Shown here piece by piece: positions 24,858-33,268 of a DNA stretch of 44,281 nucleotides. Positions within the stretch are counted from its first letter, which is position 1, and each line of letters opens with the position of its first letter. Under the pieces are notes generated by a model. The model saw only the letters and a program-made list of their open reading frames with translations, made no database searches and was not told where the DNA came from. The stretch covers positions 1-44,281 of the forward strand of contig JANWZS010000016.1 in the NCBI GenBank assembly GCA_025054855.1. Direction: 5' to 3'. Origin of the DNA: Candidatus Nitrosocaldus sp. (GTDB lineage Archaea > Thermoproteota > Nitrososphaeria > Nitrososphaerales > Nitrosocaldaceae). Both the position numbers and the translations under genes were made by a program.

Positions 24858-24892
24858 CCCCATCCCAGCCCATCCCAGCCCATCCCATACCC
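24858..24892 (-). repeat. G-quadruplex-capable tandem repeat (GGGATGGGCT-like)
   Basis: Seven runs of three or more C on the plus strand (G on the minus strand), separated by 2-3 nt, arise from a 10-bp repeat. It lies just upstream of the TATA box of the p27-like gene, in the spacer shared with the divergent eIF1 gene. Confidence 0.6.
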
Positions 24893-24983
24893 ATCTCTAC
24901 TCAATGGCGATGCATCATCATAACCAGAGATGATCCGTCTAGCAAGGCTTAATAATGAGTACACATTAAATTCTTACATCAGG

Positions 24984-25289
24984 ATGTCTGTTATATGTAA
25001 GAGATGTGGACTCCCGCAGGATCTATGTGCCTGTGGTGAGTTGGAGAAGGAGGAGAGCAAGATAGTGGTAAGGTTGGAGAAGAGGAGGTTCAACAAGGAT
25101 ATAACGATGATAGAGGGCATAGGGAACCTGGGCGATATAGATAGGATAGTCAAGCATCTTAAGAGCAGGTTAGCGTGCGGTGGTACGGCGAAGGATGGGT
25201 ATGTCATGCTCCAAGGTGATCACAGGGATCAGGTGAAGAGGTACCTCATCGAGCTGGGGTTTAACGAGTCAGCGATAGAAGTCAGATAG
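24984..25289 (+). CDS. sui1: Translation initiation factor eIF1 (SUI1)
   Basis: Start-codon selection factor of archaea. The 101 residues begin with the small Cys-rich N-terminus typical of archaeal SUI1 (MSVICKRCGLPQDLCACG) and continue with the SUI1 fold: VVRLEKRRFNKDITMIEGI, VKHLKSRLACGGTAKDGYVMLQGDHRDQVKRYLIELGF. The ATG at 24984 is preferred over 24930 because the family begins at this Cys-rich segment and a TATA-like GCTTAATAAT (24947-24956) lies about 32 bp before it. The CPBP protease gene begins 4 bp after the stop. Confidence 0.95.
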   Translation: MSVICKRCGLPQDLCACGELEKEESKIVVRLEKRRFNKDITMIEGIGNLGDIDRIVKHLKSRLACGGTAKDGYVMLQGDHRDQVKRYLIELGFNESAIEVR

Positions 25290-25293
25290 TAAC

Positions 25294-26274
25294 ATGCAAG
25301 AGGATAGGAGCAGGAGTAGCGGTAGAGAGAGCCTATCGATAGCATGGAGGGTAATCCTCCTCATCCACATTGCCCTAACCGTGGCCATATCTGCCATGAT
25401 GTTCGTATCGTACCCCCTGGGTGCTTACCTTGTATTCCATACAAGCATGGGTACAGGGTATAGAGAGCCCCTGGATGGGTTCTACATCCTGATCCCGCTA
25501 CCAGTAAAGGTGGAGATGAGCATAAGCGTTGGTGATCTCTTCATCCTGCTCTGGTGCACCTACCTGCTGCTCTTCACCATACTCCTCCTCTCGCCCAAGA
25601 ATCTCTTCAGCGCTGTTGTAATATCTGTGCGTAATACTGCTGGTAACAGCAACGGTAGCAGTAGTAGTAATAGTAACAACCTGATAACTACCATAGCATG
25701 GTTCTCCATACTCGTTGCATCGTCCGTAGCAATAGATCTACTCCAGAGCCTCTTTGGTATAGAGACGGGTTCACTCGAGTATGATGATAGGTTGAGGCAC
25801 CTGGTCGATGCTACTGCTGCTCCACTGAGGGAGGAGCTTGGTTTCAGGGTGATACTCATAGGTATACCAGTGTACCTCTTCCTAGCAAGGCAGGGCTCTA
25901 CCCTGCTTAGCGTTCTATGGAGGCCATACGAGTACTCCACGCATAGGAGGAGTGTATACGTGCTGATAGTTGCAAGTGCGTTACTCTTCGGTCTAGCACA
26001 CGTACTCTTCAGCACAGGCTGGAGCTATGGCAAGGTGACACAGGCTACAGTTGGGGGCCTGATACTCGGATGGCTCTACTACAGGTACGGGCTCCACACA
26101 GCCATAATAGCACACTGGGCAGCAAACTACGTGCCTCTAACCTACCTCTTCGCAGTGGATGCCCTAGGCTCAGATGCCATGCTCAGCATGCTGGAGGTGC
26201 TACTTGTATCCAATGGTGTGGTTGCTATCCTATTGAGGCTGATGCCCTACCTGAAGAAGGCGGTCTATAGGTAA
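25294..26274 (+). CDS. CPBP family intramembrane metalloprotease
   Basis: The 326 residues form about seven to eight membrane helices. Conserved CPBP/Rce1 motifs are visible: PLREELGFRV (EExxxR, about residues 185-194), FGLAHVLF and the C-terminal HTAIIAHWAANY. These are the Glu and His residues of the glutamate-type intramembrane protease. An Asn/Ser-rich loop (NSNGSSSSNSNN) encoded by AGY/AAY triplets (25643-25680) interrupts the protein between helices. It sits 4 bp after eIF1 and is probably co-transcribed. Substrate unknown. Confidence 0.88.
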   Translation: MQEDRSRSSGRESLSIAWRVILLIHIALTVAISAMMFVSYPLGAYLVFHTSMGTGYREPLDGFYILIPLPVKVEMSISVGDLFILLWCTYLLLFTILLLSPKNLFSAVVISVRNTAGNSNGSSSSNSNNLITTIAWFSILVASSVAIDLLQSLFGIETGSLEYDDRLRHLVDATAAPLREELGFRVILIGIPVYLFLARQGSTLLSVLWRPYEYSTHRRSVYVLIVASALLFGLAHVLFSTGWSYGKVTQATVGGLILGWLYYRYGLHTAIIAHWAANYVPLTYLFAVDALGSDAMLSMLEVLLVSNGVVAILLRLMPYLKKAVYR

Positions 26275-26356
26275 GGTATATACTCAACAGATAATTAAGC
26301 ATATTGTATAAAATACTTGATCCACAATCTAATGTGTACAGGAGGGGAGGGTAGGC

Positions 26357-26893
26357 ATGGCGGTGATAGGCAAGGATGAGCTGACGAGGCTCATAGAGCG
26401 TTACAAGTGCATACACCCATTCAATCCCATGCTACTCGATGGGGATGGTTACATACTAACAGTGAAGGATGATGTCACACTGAACTACCTGGAGCATAGG
26501 AACGTGATATCACATGAGGTAGTCTTCACCCCTCCAAGCTACGTTGCCCATCTAACAGCGAAGAGCAGGTACGGTAGGCTAGGCCTCTCGTTCCTCAACG
26601 CTGCAAAGGTGCATAGCGGGTTCGTGGGGAGGATAGTGCTGGAGGTCGTGAACCTCAACAACGAGAGGAGGCCTATAACGATAAGGCATGGCGATCCCTT
26701 CATGCATATAGAGTTCATAGAGCGCATAGGTAGACCAAGCCCGTACGAGGGTGAGTACCAGTTCCAGTACATGAGCGATGATGAGGTAAGGATGTACATA
26801 TCCATACTGAAGGGCTTCGGCTCTGTATTCAACGTAGAGAGGCTTGAGGGGATAGCAGCAAGGAGGGTCATGCAGACCCAGCAGGGTTACTGA
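26357..26893 (+). CDS. dcd: dCTP deaminase / dUTPase superfamily protein
   Basis: Predicted pyrimidine deoxynucleotide enzyme. The 178 residues show the superfamily core: FTPPSYVAHLTAKSRYGRLGL (phosphate-binding Ser/Arg), VHSGFVGRIVLEVVNL (the LEL-type catalytic Glu of dCTP deaminases) and ITIRHGDPFMHIEFIE. The N-terminal Gly-Tyr-Asp segment typical of Dcd is not obvious, so dUTPase or bifunctional activity is possible. The ATG at 26357 is preceded by purine-rich GGAGGGG. Confidence 0.75.
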   Translation: MAVIGKDELTRLIERYKCIHPFNPMLLDGDGYILTVKDDVTLNYLEHRNVISHEVVFTPPSYVAHLTAKSRYGRLGLSFLNAAKVHSGFVGRIVLEVVNLNNERRPITIRHGDPFMHIEFIERIGRPSPYEGEYQFQYMSDDEVRMYISILKGFGSVFNVERLEGIAARRVMQTQQGY

Positions 26894-26971
26894 TCTATCT
26901 GATCGAGTGTTGTACTTAACCACCCCGATATGAATAATGTATTTAAGAGGCAGCAATCCTCTATAGTATAG

Positions 26972-27496
26972 ATGGGCAAGGGGGTGGACACTAACTACAA
27001 GAAATTCGCCTACAACTCAAATAATATCATCAAGATTGCCACTATATTACAGAAGTCCCTGAATAATGGTAAGTGCACAAGCGTTGAGATGAAGGAGGTG
27101 GGCAGGTATATAATGCATTACATGAGGATGAACCTTGAGGAGTGCATAAATGGTGTTGAGGGCATCATGGAGAATGTCAGGAGGAGTGATACTCTGGATG
27201 GGATACTCCATACCCTGCAGCGCATGATGCAGGATATCAAGAGCATACCGAGGGCATACGAGCAGATGATAGCAGAGAATGGGAGTGTAGATAAGTCCAT
27301 GCTCACCGCCCTCGTGAATGTAGACAATGAGATGACATCCAACCTGAAGCTCCTCAACAGCCACATCTCTAGCATAAAGGGCTCGTGTAGCGATAGCGAT
27401 ATCGAGGAGTTATCCTTCCTGGTTGGGGAGATAGAACTCAACATAAAGGAGAGGCACGAACTCCTAAAAAAATTAGAGCTTAAGGGCCAGCTTTAA
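26972..27496 (+). CDS. Helical hypothetical protein, 174 aa
   Basis: Almost entirely alpha-helical and soluble, with coiled-coil-like ends (IEELSFLVGEIELNIKERHELLKKLEL). There is no signal peptide or domain I recognise. A TATA box (TATTTAAG, 26940-26947) lies 28 bp before the ATG, so the leaderless start is well supported. The last 24 bp overlap the 3' end of the convergent tfb gene. Confidence 0.7.
   Translation: MGKGVDTNYKKFAYNSNNIIKIATILQKSLNNGKCTSVEMKEVGRYIMHYMRMNLEECINGVEGIMENVRRSDTLDGILHTLQRMMQDIKSIPRAYEQMIAENGSVDKSMLTALVNVDNEMTSNLKLLNSHISSIKGSCSDSDIEELSFLVGEIELNIKERHELLKKLELKGQL
27466..27472 (-). terminator. T7 run directly after the tfb stop codon
   Basis: Seven T on the minus strand follow the TAA of tfb immediately. 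Archaeal termination commonly occurs at such oligo-T runs. It lies inside the 3' end of the convergent 174-aa gene. Confidence 0.45.
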
Positions 27497-28387
27497 GCCC
27501 TTGTATCTGTTCCTTATTGTCACCTCAGTCACCCCTGCTGCCTCTGCCACATCCTTCTGGGTCTTGTTCTCTCCATGCATTACGCATGCCACGTACAGCG
27601 CTGCTGCAGCAAGGCCCATGGGATCCTTCCCTGCTGAGATCTTCGCCTCCTCTGCCCTCTTCAGTATCTCTATGGCTGTCCTCTTGGTCTTCTCAGTGAG
27701 CCCAGCCTTGCTTGCTATCCTGCTCACACACTTTATCGGATCTACAACTGGCATCTGCAGATCCAGTTCCCTTATGAGTAACCTGTAGCACCTTGCTATA
27801 TCCTTCTTCTTTATGTTGCTTGCATTTGCTATATCCTTAAGCGTCCTAGGGGTCTCCGTATCCCTGCATGCAGCGTAGAGCGCTGCTGCAACTAGTGCTG
27901 ATATGCTCCTACCCCTCACAAGCCCCTTCTCTAGAGCCTTCCTGTATATGTATGCGGCCTTCTCTATCACGCTCTCCCCAACTGCAAGCTTATCCTTCAG
28001 CCTATCGAGTTCAGAGAATGCCTGTCTGAAGTTCCTGTCAAGTGGCTCATGCACCTGGCTCCTGCTGTCCCATGTCCTCAACCTCTCTATGGTACTCCTT
28101 ATGGCTGTTGATAGTGGCTTACCAGAGGCATCCTTGTCTATGGGGCCTATGACAGTAGCAAGGCCCATATCATGCATCGCTAGACTCGTGGGTATGCCCG
28201 TTCTGCTCCTATCCTCATGCTCCTCCTTGCTGAATGCCCTCCACTCGGGGCCCAACTCCTCTATGCGCTCAGACACCACGTATCCACAGTTCCCACAGAA
28301 CATCTCCCCCGTTGCGTTATCTGTGACCAGCGGGCCTTTCCCACACCTTGGGCACTTGTCTGATAACAGTGTTCTATCCACCACCAT
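27473..28387 (-). CDS. tfb: Transcription initiation factor B (TFB)
   Basis: Binds the TBP-TATA complex and recruits RNA polymerase. The 304 residues contain the N-terminal zinc ribbon (CPRCGKGPLVTDNATGEMFCGNCG), the B-reader region (WRAFSKEEHEDRSRTG) and two cyclin repeats: VEKGLVRGRS-type helices in LEKGLVRGRSISALVAAALYAACR, and AGKDPMGLAAAALYVACV in the second. The C-terminal HTH (DVAEAAGVTEVTIRNRYK) reads the BRE. I use ATG 28387, about 22 bp after a TATA-like AATATAAG (28404-28411). The ATG ten codons upstream (28417) lies inside an inverted repeat. Confidence 0.97.
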   Translation of the reverse strand: MVVDRTLLSDKCPRCGKGPLVTDNATGEMFCGNCGYVVSERIEELGPEWRAFSKEEHEDRSRTGIPTSLAMHDMGLATVIGPIDKDASGKPLSTAIRSTIERLRTWDSRSQVHEPLDRNFRQAFSELDRLKDKLAVGESVIEKAAYIYRKALEKGLVRGRSISALVAAALYAACRDTETPRTLKDIANASNIKKKDIARCYRLLIRELDLQMPVVDPIKCVSRIASKAGLTEKTKRTAIEILKRAEEAKISAGKDPMGLAAAALYVACVMHGENKTQKDVAEAAGVTEVTIRNRYKGLKLALKL

Positions 28388-28415
28388 ATTGCTCACCACA
28401 AATCTTATATTCAAC

Positions 28416-28436
28416 ATAACTATAGGAGATAGTTAT
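28416..28436. promoter_or_regulatory. 8-bp perfect inverted repeat at the tfb promoter
   Basis: ATAACTAT and ATAGTTAT flank a 5-nt spacer. The repeat lies just upstream of the TATA element nearest the tfb start and beside a second TATA-like TTTAAATATA farther upstream. This position is typical of a transcription-factor operator. Confidence 0.45.
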
Positions 28437-28567
28437 ATTTAAATCTTACTATAAACTTTTATCCTACCTCTCTGCTTGGACTGCTTGATTATAAGGTTTA
28501 CTCAGATGATAATTAACAGATATGTTAAACAAAGAGTTGTGCCTATCAGCAATGAATATTAGAGGGG

Positions 28568-29140
28568 ATGGGTAGTCTGAATGAGTCCATGAGCGCTACC
28601 AGCGGGCTGAGGAGGGACCATGAGGTTATAATGAAGGTTCTGAGTGCCATGGACCTGCTGAGGATGCTGCTCAGACAGGGTAGGGAGGTGCCTGTGGACA
28701 TCATAAGGGATACCATAGACTTTGCCAAGAACTTCACGGATAGATGCCACCATGGCAAGGAGGAGGATGTGCTCTTCCCAGCGCTCAATGCTGCAGGTAT
28801 GCCAAGGGATGAGGGTCCAATAGCAGTGATGCTCAGGGAGCACAGGCAGGGTAGGGAGATACTGGAGAGGATAGAGGGTGCACTCGCAAGGTACATGCAG
28901 GGCTCCTCATCCATCGATGAGGTTATGGGAGGTATAGAGGATTACACAATGCTCATGCAACACCATATCTTCAAGGAGAACAACATACTCTTCAACATGG
29001 CAGATATGGTGCTTGCAGGCAGGAGGGATGAGTTGAACCAGGGGTACAGTAGGATAGAGCGTGAGGTTATGCGTGAGAGACATGGCTACTATGAGCGTAT
29101 GGCCGATGATCTACTGGGAAGGATGAACGCTATGAGGTAA
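28568..29140 (+). CDS. Hemerythrin HHE-domain protein
   Basis: Four-helix di-iron protein likely to bind O2, NO or sense redox/iron. The 190 residues show the HHE ligand pattern: RRDHEVI, CHHGKEEDVLFPAL (HxxxE), REHRQGREILERI and MQHHIFKENNILFNMAD (HxxxE). A helical tail (REVMRERHGYYERMADDLL) follows. It is divergent from tfb and lies 68 bp upstream of trpE on the same strand. GGGG precedes the ATG at 28568. Confidence 0.9.
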   Translation: MGSLNESMSATSGLRRDHEVIMKVLSAMDLLRMLLRQGREVPVDIIRDTIDFAKNFTDRCHHGKEEDVLFPALNAAGMPRDEGPIAVMLREHRQGREILERIEGALARYMQGSSSIDEVMGGIEDYTMLMQHHIFKENNILFNMADMVLAGRRDELNQGYSRIEREVMRERHGYYERMADDLLGRMNAMR

Positions 29141-29157
29141 AAAAGATAGCATATGCG

Positions 29158-29204
29158 CTCTCAGAGTATAATTTTGCCATAAGGTTTTTATATTATTATG
29201 AGAG
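29158..29204 (+). promoter_or_regulatory. trpE promoter with flanking inverted repeat
   Basis: The TATA box TTTTTATATTA (29185-29195) is flanked by CTCTCA (29158-29163) and TGAGAG (29199-29204), a perfect 6-bp inverted repeat 35 bp apart. This could be an operator pair for tryptophan repression. It differs from the TGTACA site of the euryarchaeal regulator TrpY. Confidence 0.35.
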
Positions 29205-29217
29205 AGTAGTGGTATGG

Positions 29218-30627
29218 GTGGACATCTTTGGAACTGATACCGTAAGGTTCAGGAGGATACATACATCATCACCCCCATTCGACCTCTTCAGCATGATCTA
29301 CAGCCATTCAGATCATGTATTCCTGCTCGAGTCCCTGACCGGACCAAGGGAGATGGCCGAGGTATCGATTATAGGCTTCAGGCCATATGCAAGGATATAC
29401 TCTGATGCACACAGGCTCTACGTTGATCGCCTGGATGGTAGCAGGGAGTCATACAGCCTTGAGGAGGTGGATGCCCTTGCATACATAAGGAGTGTGGTGC
29501 CAAGGGTCGGCGAGAGGAGGTTCAGGTACGTTGGTGGTGCGGTAGGGTATGTGTGCTATGATGCTATAAGGTACTGGGAGAGGCTGGATTCAAGGATGCT
29601 TGATAGCTACCCGTACATGGAGTTCTGCATATACAGGGATGGCATAATCTTCGATCACATAGGCAGGAGTGCCTACTACTTCTACATGGATGGGGGAGAG
29701 CAGTATGATGATATGCTGGGATGCATGGAGGATGCTGGAGGCTCTTCCAAGCATGATGACCGCTGCTATGCTAACCAACTCCATGGGTTCAGTAGCAGCG
29801 AGCCTAGGAGGAACATGAGCAAGGAGAGGTTCATGGGCATGGTTGAGAGGGCGAAGGAGTACATATACTCTGGCGATATATATCAGGTAGTGCTATCCAA
29901 GAGGTTCGAGTTCAGCATCAAGGGTGATGCCCTACCATTCTACTCCATGCTGAGGCACATAAACCCATCACCTTACATGTACTACCTCAAGGTTGGTGAG
30001 AGGTGTATAGTGGGCTCGAGTCCAGAGATGCTCGTTAGGGTCACTGGTGATACTGCTGAGACATTCCCCATAGCAGGTACCAGGAGGGTTGTGGATGATG
30101 AGCATGAGAACTCTAGGTTGAGGGATGAGATGCTCAGGGATGAGAAGGAGGTTGCTGAGCATACCATGCTCGTAGATCTCGCAAGGAACGATCTAGGCAG
30201 GGTCTGCAGATGGGGCACTGTCAAGGTAAACGAACTTATGGCAGTCAAGAGGTTCAGCCATGTGCAGCATATGGTCTCGCATGTTACAGGTACGCTGAGG
30301 GGTGACTGTGATGCTTATGAGGCGTTCAGGGCGGTGTTCCCTGCTGGCACGGTATCTGGAGCACCAAAGATCAGGGCCATGGAGATAATAGATGAGCTTG
30401 AGCCCGTTGCCAGAGGCCCCTATGCTGGTGCAGTGGGCTACTTCTCATCCAACGGCAACTGCGACTTTGCCATAGCGATAAGGTCCATGTTCATAAATGG
30501 TAGCGATGCCTATCTGCAGAGTGGTGCAGGGATAGTAGCCGATTCGATACCAGAGAATGAGTGGGCTGAGACCGAGCACAAGGCCGATGCACTCCTGGAA
30601 GCATTGAGGAGGGTGAATGCTGGATGA
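29218..30627 (+). CDS. trpE: Anthranilate synthase component I
   Basis: Converts chorismate and ammonia to anthranilate. The chorismate-binding domain is complete: YSGDIYQVVLSKRFEF, SPEMLVRVTGDTAETFPIAGTRR, VDLARNDLGRVCRWGTV, HMVSHVTGTLRGD and FPAGTVSGAPKIRAMEII. The N-terminal LLES motif (VFLLESLTG), needed for tryptophan feedback inhibition in the family, is present. GTG 29218 lies 28 bp after the TATA box. GTG 29209 is the alternative, giving 472 aa. It overlaps trpG by 4 bp. First gene of trpEGDCBA. Confidence 0.95.
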   Translation: MDIFGTDTVRFRRIHTSSPPFDLFSMIYSHSDHVFLLESLTGPREMAEVSIIGFRPYARIYSDAHRLYVDRLDGSRESYSLEEVDALAYIRSVVPRVGERRFRYVGGAVGYVCYDAIRYWERLDSRMLDSYPYMEFCIYRDGIIFDHIGRSAYYFYMDGGEQYDDMLGCMEDAGGSSKHDDRCYANQLHGFSSSEPRRNMSKERFMGMVERAKEYIYSGDIYQVVLSKRFEFSIKGDALPFYSMLRHINPSPYMYYLKVGERCIVGSSPEMLVRVTGDTAETFPIAGTRRVVDDEHENSRLRDEMLRDEKEVAEHTMLVDLARNDLGRVCRWGTVKVNELMAVKRFSHVQHMVSHVTGTLRGDCDAYEAFRAVFPAGTVSGAPKIRAMEIIDELEPVARGPYAGAVGYFSSNGNCDFAIAIRSMFINGSDAYLQSGAGIVADSIPENEWAETEHKADALLEALRRVNAG

Positions 30628-31229
30628 GGATAATCATAATAGACAACTACGACTCATTCACATACAACCTTGCACAGCAGATAGGGAGCATGGGTAGCAT
30701 CATGAATGTAGAGATCGAGCCCATGGTATTCAGGAACGATAGGATTACGGGGGGAGAGATACTCATGCTCGATCCAGATGCCATAGTCATATCCCCTGGA
30801 CCAGGGCATCCAGCGAACAGGAGGGACTTTGGGGTATCTGCGGATGTGATACTCAGCATGCATGATAGGCTACCTATACTTGGCGTGTGCCTTGGCCATC
30901 AGGGTATAGTGCACCTATTTGGGGGTAGGGTGGTCAGGGCTAGGACGCCTAGGCATGGCAAGACCAGCATGATAAGGCACGATGGGAAGGGTATATTCGA
31001 TGGCCTCACGAACCCTTTCAGGGCTACGAGGTACCACTCACTCGTTGCAGATCCAGCATCCATACCAAACTCACTCGAGGTTACAGCATACTCCCTTGAC
31101 GATGGTGAGATAATGGGTATTAGGCACAGGGAGCATATGCTATTCGGCGTGCAGTTCCATCCAGAGTCCATAATGACTGAGGATGGCAACAGGCTCATCA
31201 TGAACTTCCTATCCATGGTGAAGAGGTGA
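30624..31229 (+). CDS. trpG: Anthranilate synthase component II (glutamine amidotransferase)
   Basis: Class I amidotransferase that supplies ammonia to TrpE. The 201 residues start IIIIDNYDSFTYNLAQQIG. The oxyanion motif SPGPGHP, the nucleophile motif LGVCLGHQG and the catalytic His-Glu in VQFHPESIMTEDG are all present. The ATG overlaps the trpE stop (ATGA), so translation is coupled and stoichiometric expression is expected. Confidence 0.96.
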   Translation: MRIIIIDNYDSFTYNLAQQIGSMGSIMNVEIEPMVFRNDRITGGEILMLDPDAIVISPGPGHPANRRDFGVSADVILSMHDRLPILGVCLGHQGIVHLFGGRVVRARTPRHGKTSMIRHDGKGIFDGLTNPFRATRYHSLVADPASIPNSLEVTAYSLDDGEIMGIRHREHMLFGVQFHPESIMTEDGNRLIMNFLSMVKR

Positions 31230-31311
31230 TGTGCATTTGCAGGAAAGGGGAGGAGGGGGAGAGAGAAAGGAGGAGGGAGGCCATCCGTTGGGCTGCTATT
31301 GGTGGTGAGCC

Positions 31312-32382
31312 ATGGGCATGGATATCAGGGATGCTCTAAGGAAGGTGGTCGGGATGCATGATCTCACGTATGAGGAGATGAGTTCATGCATGGAGTACAT
31401 CCTGGCAGGGGGTGCGAGCGATATACTTGTAGCATCACTCCTCACTGCGCTGAGGATGAAGGGTGAGTCCATGGATGAGTTGAATGCAATGCTGGATGTG
31501 ATGCTCAGGCATGCTGTAAGGGTCAAGGTCAGTGGTCATGTCATAGATACTGCAGGGACCGGAGGGGATAACTCTGGCACGTTCAACATAAGCACTGCAG
31601 CAGCGTTCATAGCCTCGGCCTCTGGGGTGAGGGTGGCGAAGCATGGCAACAGAGCGGTATCGAGCATGAGTGGGAGCGCTGATGTACTCGAGTACCTAGG
31701 CTACGACCTCGATGCGAGTGCAGAGAGGGTTGGGGAGTGTATAGAGCGTATAGGTATTGGGTTCATATTCGCACCTAGATTCCATCCAGCGATGAGTAGG
31801 GTAGCACATGTGAGGAGGGAGATGGGCATAAGGACGGCATTCAACATAGTCGGTCCAGTATGCAACCCTGCCATGCCGAGGGCTCAGGTCGTTGGTGTGT
31901 ACTCTCCATCTGTGATGGAGAAGGTAGCAGGTATGCTGATGCATGCTGGAAGGGAGGAGTTCATGGTGGTGCATGCCATGGATGGTATGGATGAGTTCTC
32001 CAACACATGCATCAACAGGGTACTATGGTACAGGAGGGAGACTGGCAGGGTTCAAGCCATGGATATAGATCCTAGTGTACTGGGTATAAGTACTGCAAGT
32101 AGGGAGGATCTGATGGTCAGGAGCAGGGATGAGGCTGCCATGGTATTCCTCGATGTGCTGAATGGGAGGGCAAGGAGGGAGGTCATGGATGCTGTACTAC
32201 TCAACGCTGCAGCAGCGCTCATAGTCGGTAGGAGGGTGGAATCGTTCGATGAGGGTATAGAGACTGCAAGAGCAAGCGTGAGGGATGGTGGTGCGTATAA
32301 GAGGCTGAGGGAGCTCATAGCAGCATGTGGTAGCATAGGGAGGCTTGAAGAGGTTGAGGATATGGCCTCCAAGGGGCCTTGA
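31312..32382 (+). CDS. trpD: Anthranilate phosphoribosyltransferase
   Basis: Transfers phosphoribose from PRPP to anthranilate. The 356 residues contain DTAGTGGDNSGTFNISTAAAFIASA (PRPP-binding GTGGD), VAKHGNRAVSSMSGSADVLE, FAPRFHPAMSRVAHVRREMGIRTAFN and GPVCNPA. An 82-bp purine-rich spacer separates it from trpG, unlike the overlaps elsewhere in the operon. The ATG at 31312 (MGMDIRDAL) or the next Met may be used. Confidence 0.95.
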   Translation: MGMDIRDALRKVVGMHDLTYEEMSSCMEYILAGGASDILVASLLTALRMKGESMDELNAMLDVMLRHAVRVKVSGHVIDTAGTGGDNSGTFNISTAAAFIASASGVRVAKHGNRAVSSMSGSADVLEYLGYDLDASAERVGECIERIGIGFIFAPRFHPAMSRVAHVRREMGIRTAFNIVGPVCNPAMPRAQVVGVYSPSVMEKVAGMLMHAGREEFMVVHAMDGMDEFSNTCINRVLWYRRETGRVQAMDIDPSVLGISTASREDLMVRSRDEAAMVFLDVLNGRARREVMDAVLLNAAAALIVGRRVESFDEGIETARASVRDGGAYKRLRELIAACGSIGRLEEVEDMASKGP

Positions 32383-32419
32383 CGATGTGGCAGGAGGGAT
32401 GGGTGCAGGCGGGTGATGT

Positions 32420-33268
32420 ATGATGAAGGAGATGGCTGGGAAGGAGGAGGATGGGTCTTACCTTAGGAGGCTTGTAGGTGCAGCAAGGGACTCCATATCT
32501 AGAGGGCACTATAGGTTCGACTTCACTATGCATCATAGGATGATGAGCCTGAGTGATGCCATACGCTCATGCAAGGATAGAAATGCCATAATAGCGGAGG
32601 TGAAGTTCGCATCGCCGAGCATGGGCAGGATAAGGGAGTACACGAGCCCTCAGATGATAGCAAGGGAGATGGTGGAGGCTGGTGCCATAGCACTATCTGT
32701 CCTTACGCAACCCAACCAATTCCATGGCTCCATAGAGTACCTCATGAACATCAGGGTAGCGGTAGATGTGCCTCTACTCATGAAGGATATAATCATAAGC
32801 AGGGAGCAGGTGGATGCTGCATATAGGGCAGGGGCAGACTGCATACTGCTTATATCCTCCATATACAGGGAGGGGCTTGCGGATCATACTCTAGAGCAGG
32901 TGATAGGGATGGCGCATGATCGTGGGTTGGAGGTTATACTGGAGGTTCACGATAGGGAGGAGTTCGATCATGCGATGGGCACCGATGCTGATATCATAGG
33001 TATAAACAACAGGGATCTGAGGAGCATGCGTGTAGACCTGAGCACTACTGCAGAGATACTTGGTGCAAGGGGCGTTAGTAGTAGTAGTGGTAGTGGTAGT
33101 AGTAGCAGCAGTAACAGCAGCAAGACAATTATAAGCGAGAGCGGTATAAGTAGTGCTGAGCATATAAGGTACCTCAAGCGTTACGGTGTTCATGCCTTCC
33201 TCATAGGTACATCGATAATGGCCAGTGATAACATTAAAAACAAGGTAAGGGAACTTGTTATGGCATGA
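32420..33268 (+). CDS. trpC: Indole-3-glycerol phosphate synthase
   Basis: Closes the indole ring. The TIM-barrel signatures are present: [15 protein letters not shown] (catalytic Glu/Lys), [68 protein letters not shown] and [12 protein letters not shown]. Odd: an 18-residue Ser/Gly/Asn run ([18 protein letters not shown]), encoded by AGT/AGC triplets (33076-33121), sits just before the beta strand IISESGI in place of the usual short loop. The gene overlaps trpB by 4 bp. There is no fused TrpF domain. Confidence 0.95.
   Translation: MMKEMAGKEEDGSYLRRLVGAARDSISRGHYRFDFTMHHRMMSLSDAIRSCKDRNAIIAEVKFASPSMGRIREYTSPQMIAREMVEAGAIALSVLTQPNQFHGSIEYLMNIRVAVDVPLLMKDIIISREQVDAAYRAGADCILLISSIYREGLADHTLEQVIGMAHDRGLEVILEVHDREEFDHAMGTDADIIGINNRDLRSMRVDLSTTAEILGARGVSSSSGSGSSSSSNSSKTIISESGISSAEHIRYLKRYGVHAFLIGTSIMASDNIKNKVRELVMA

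Noticed and set aside
32891-33193. Minus-strand frame with a Thr run opposite the trpC repeat
   Set aside because: The low-complexity run is just the complement of the AGY tract in trpC, and the trp operon frame has overwhelming support.
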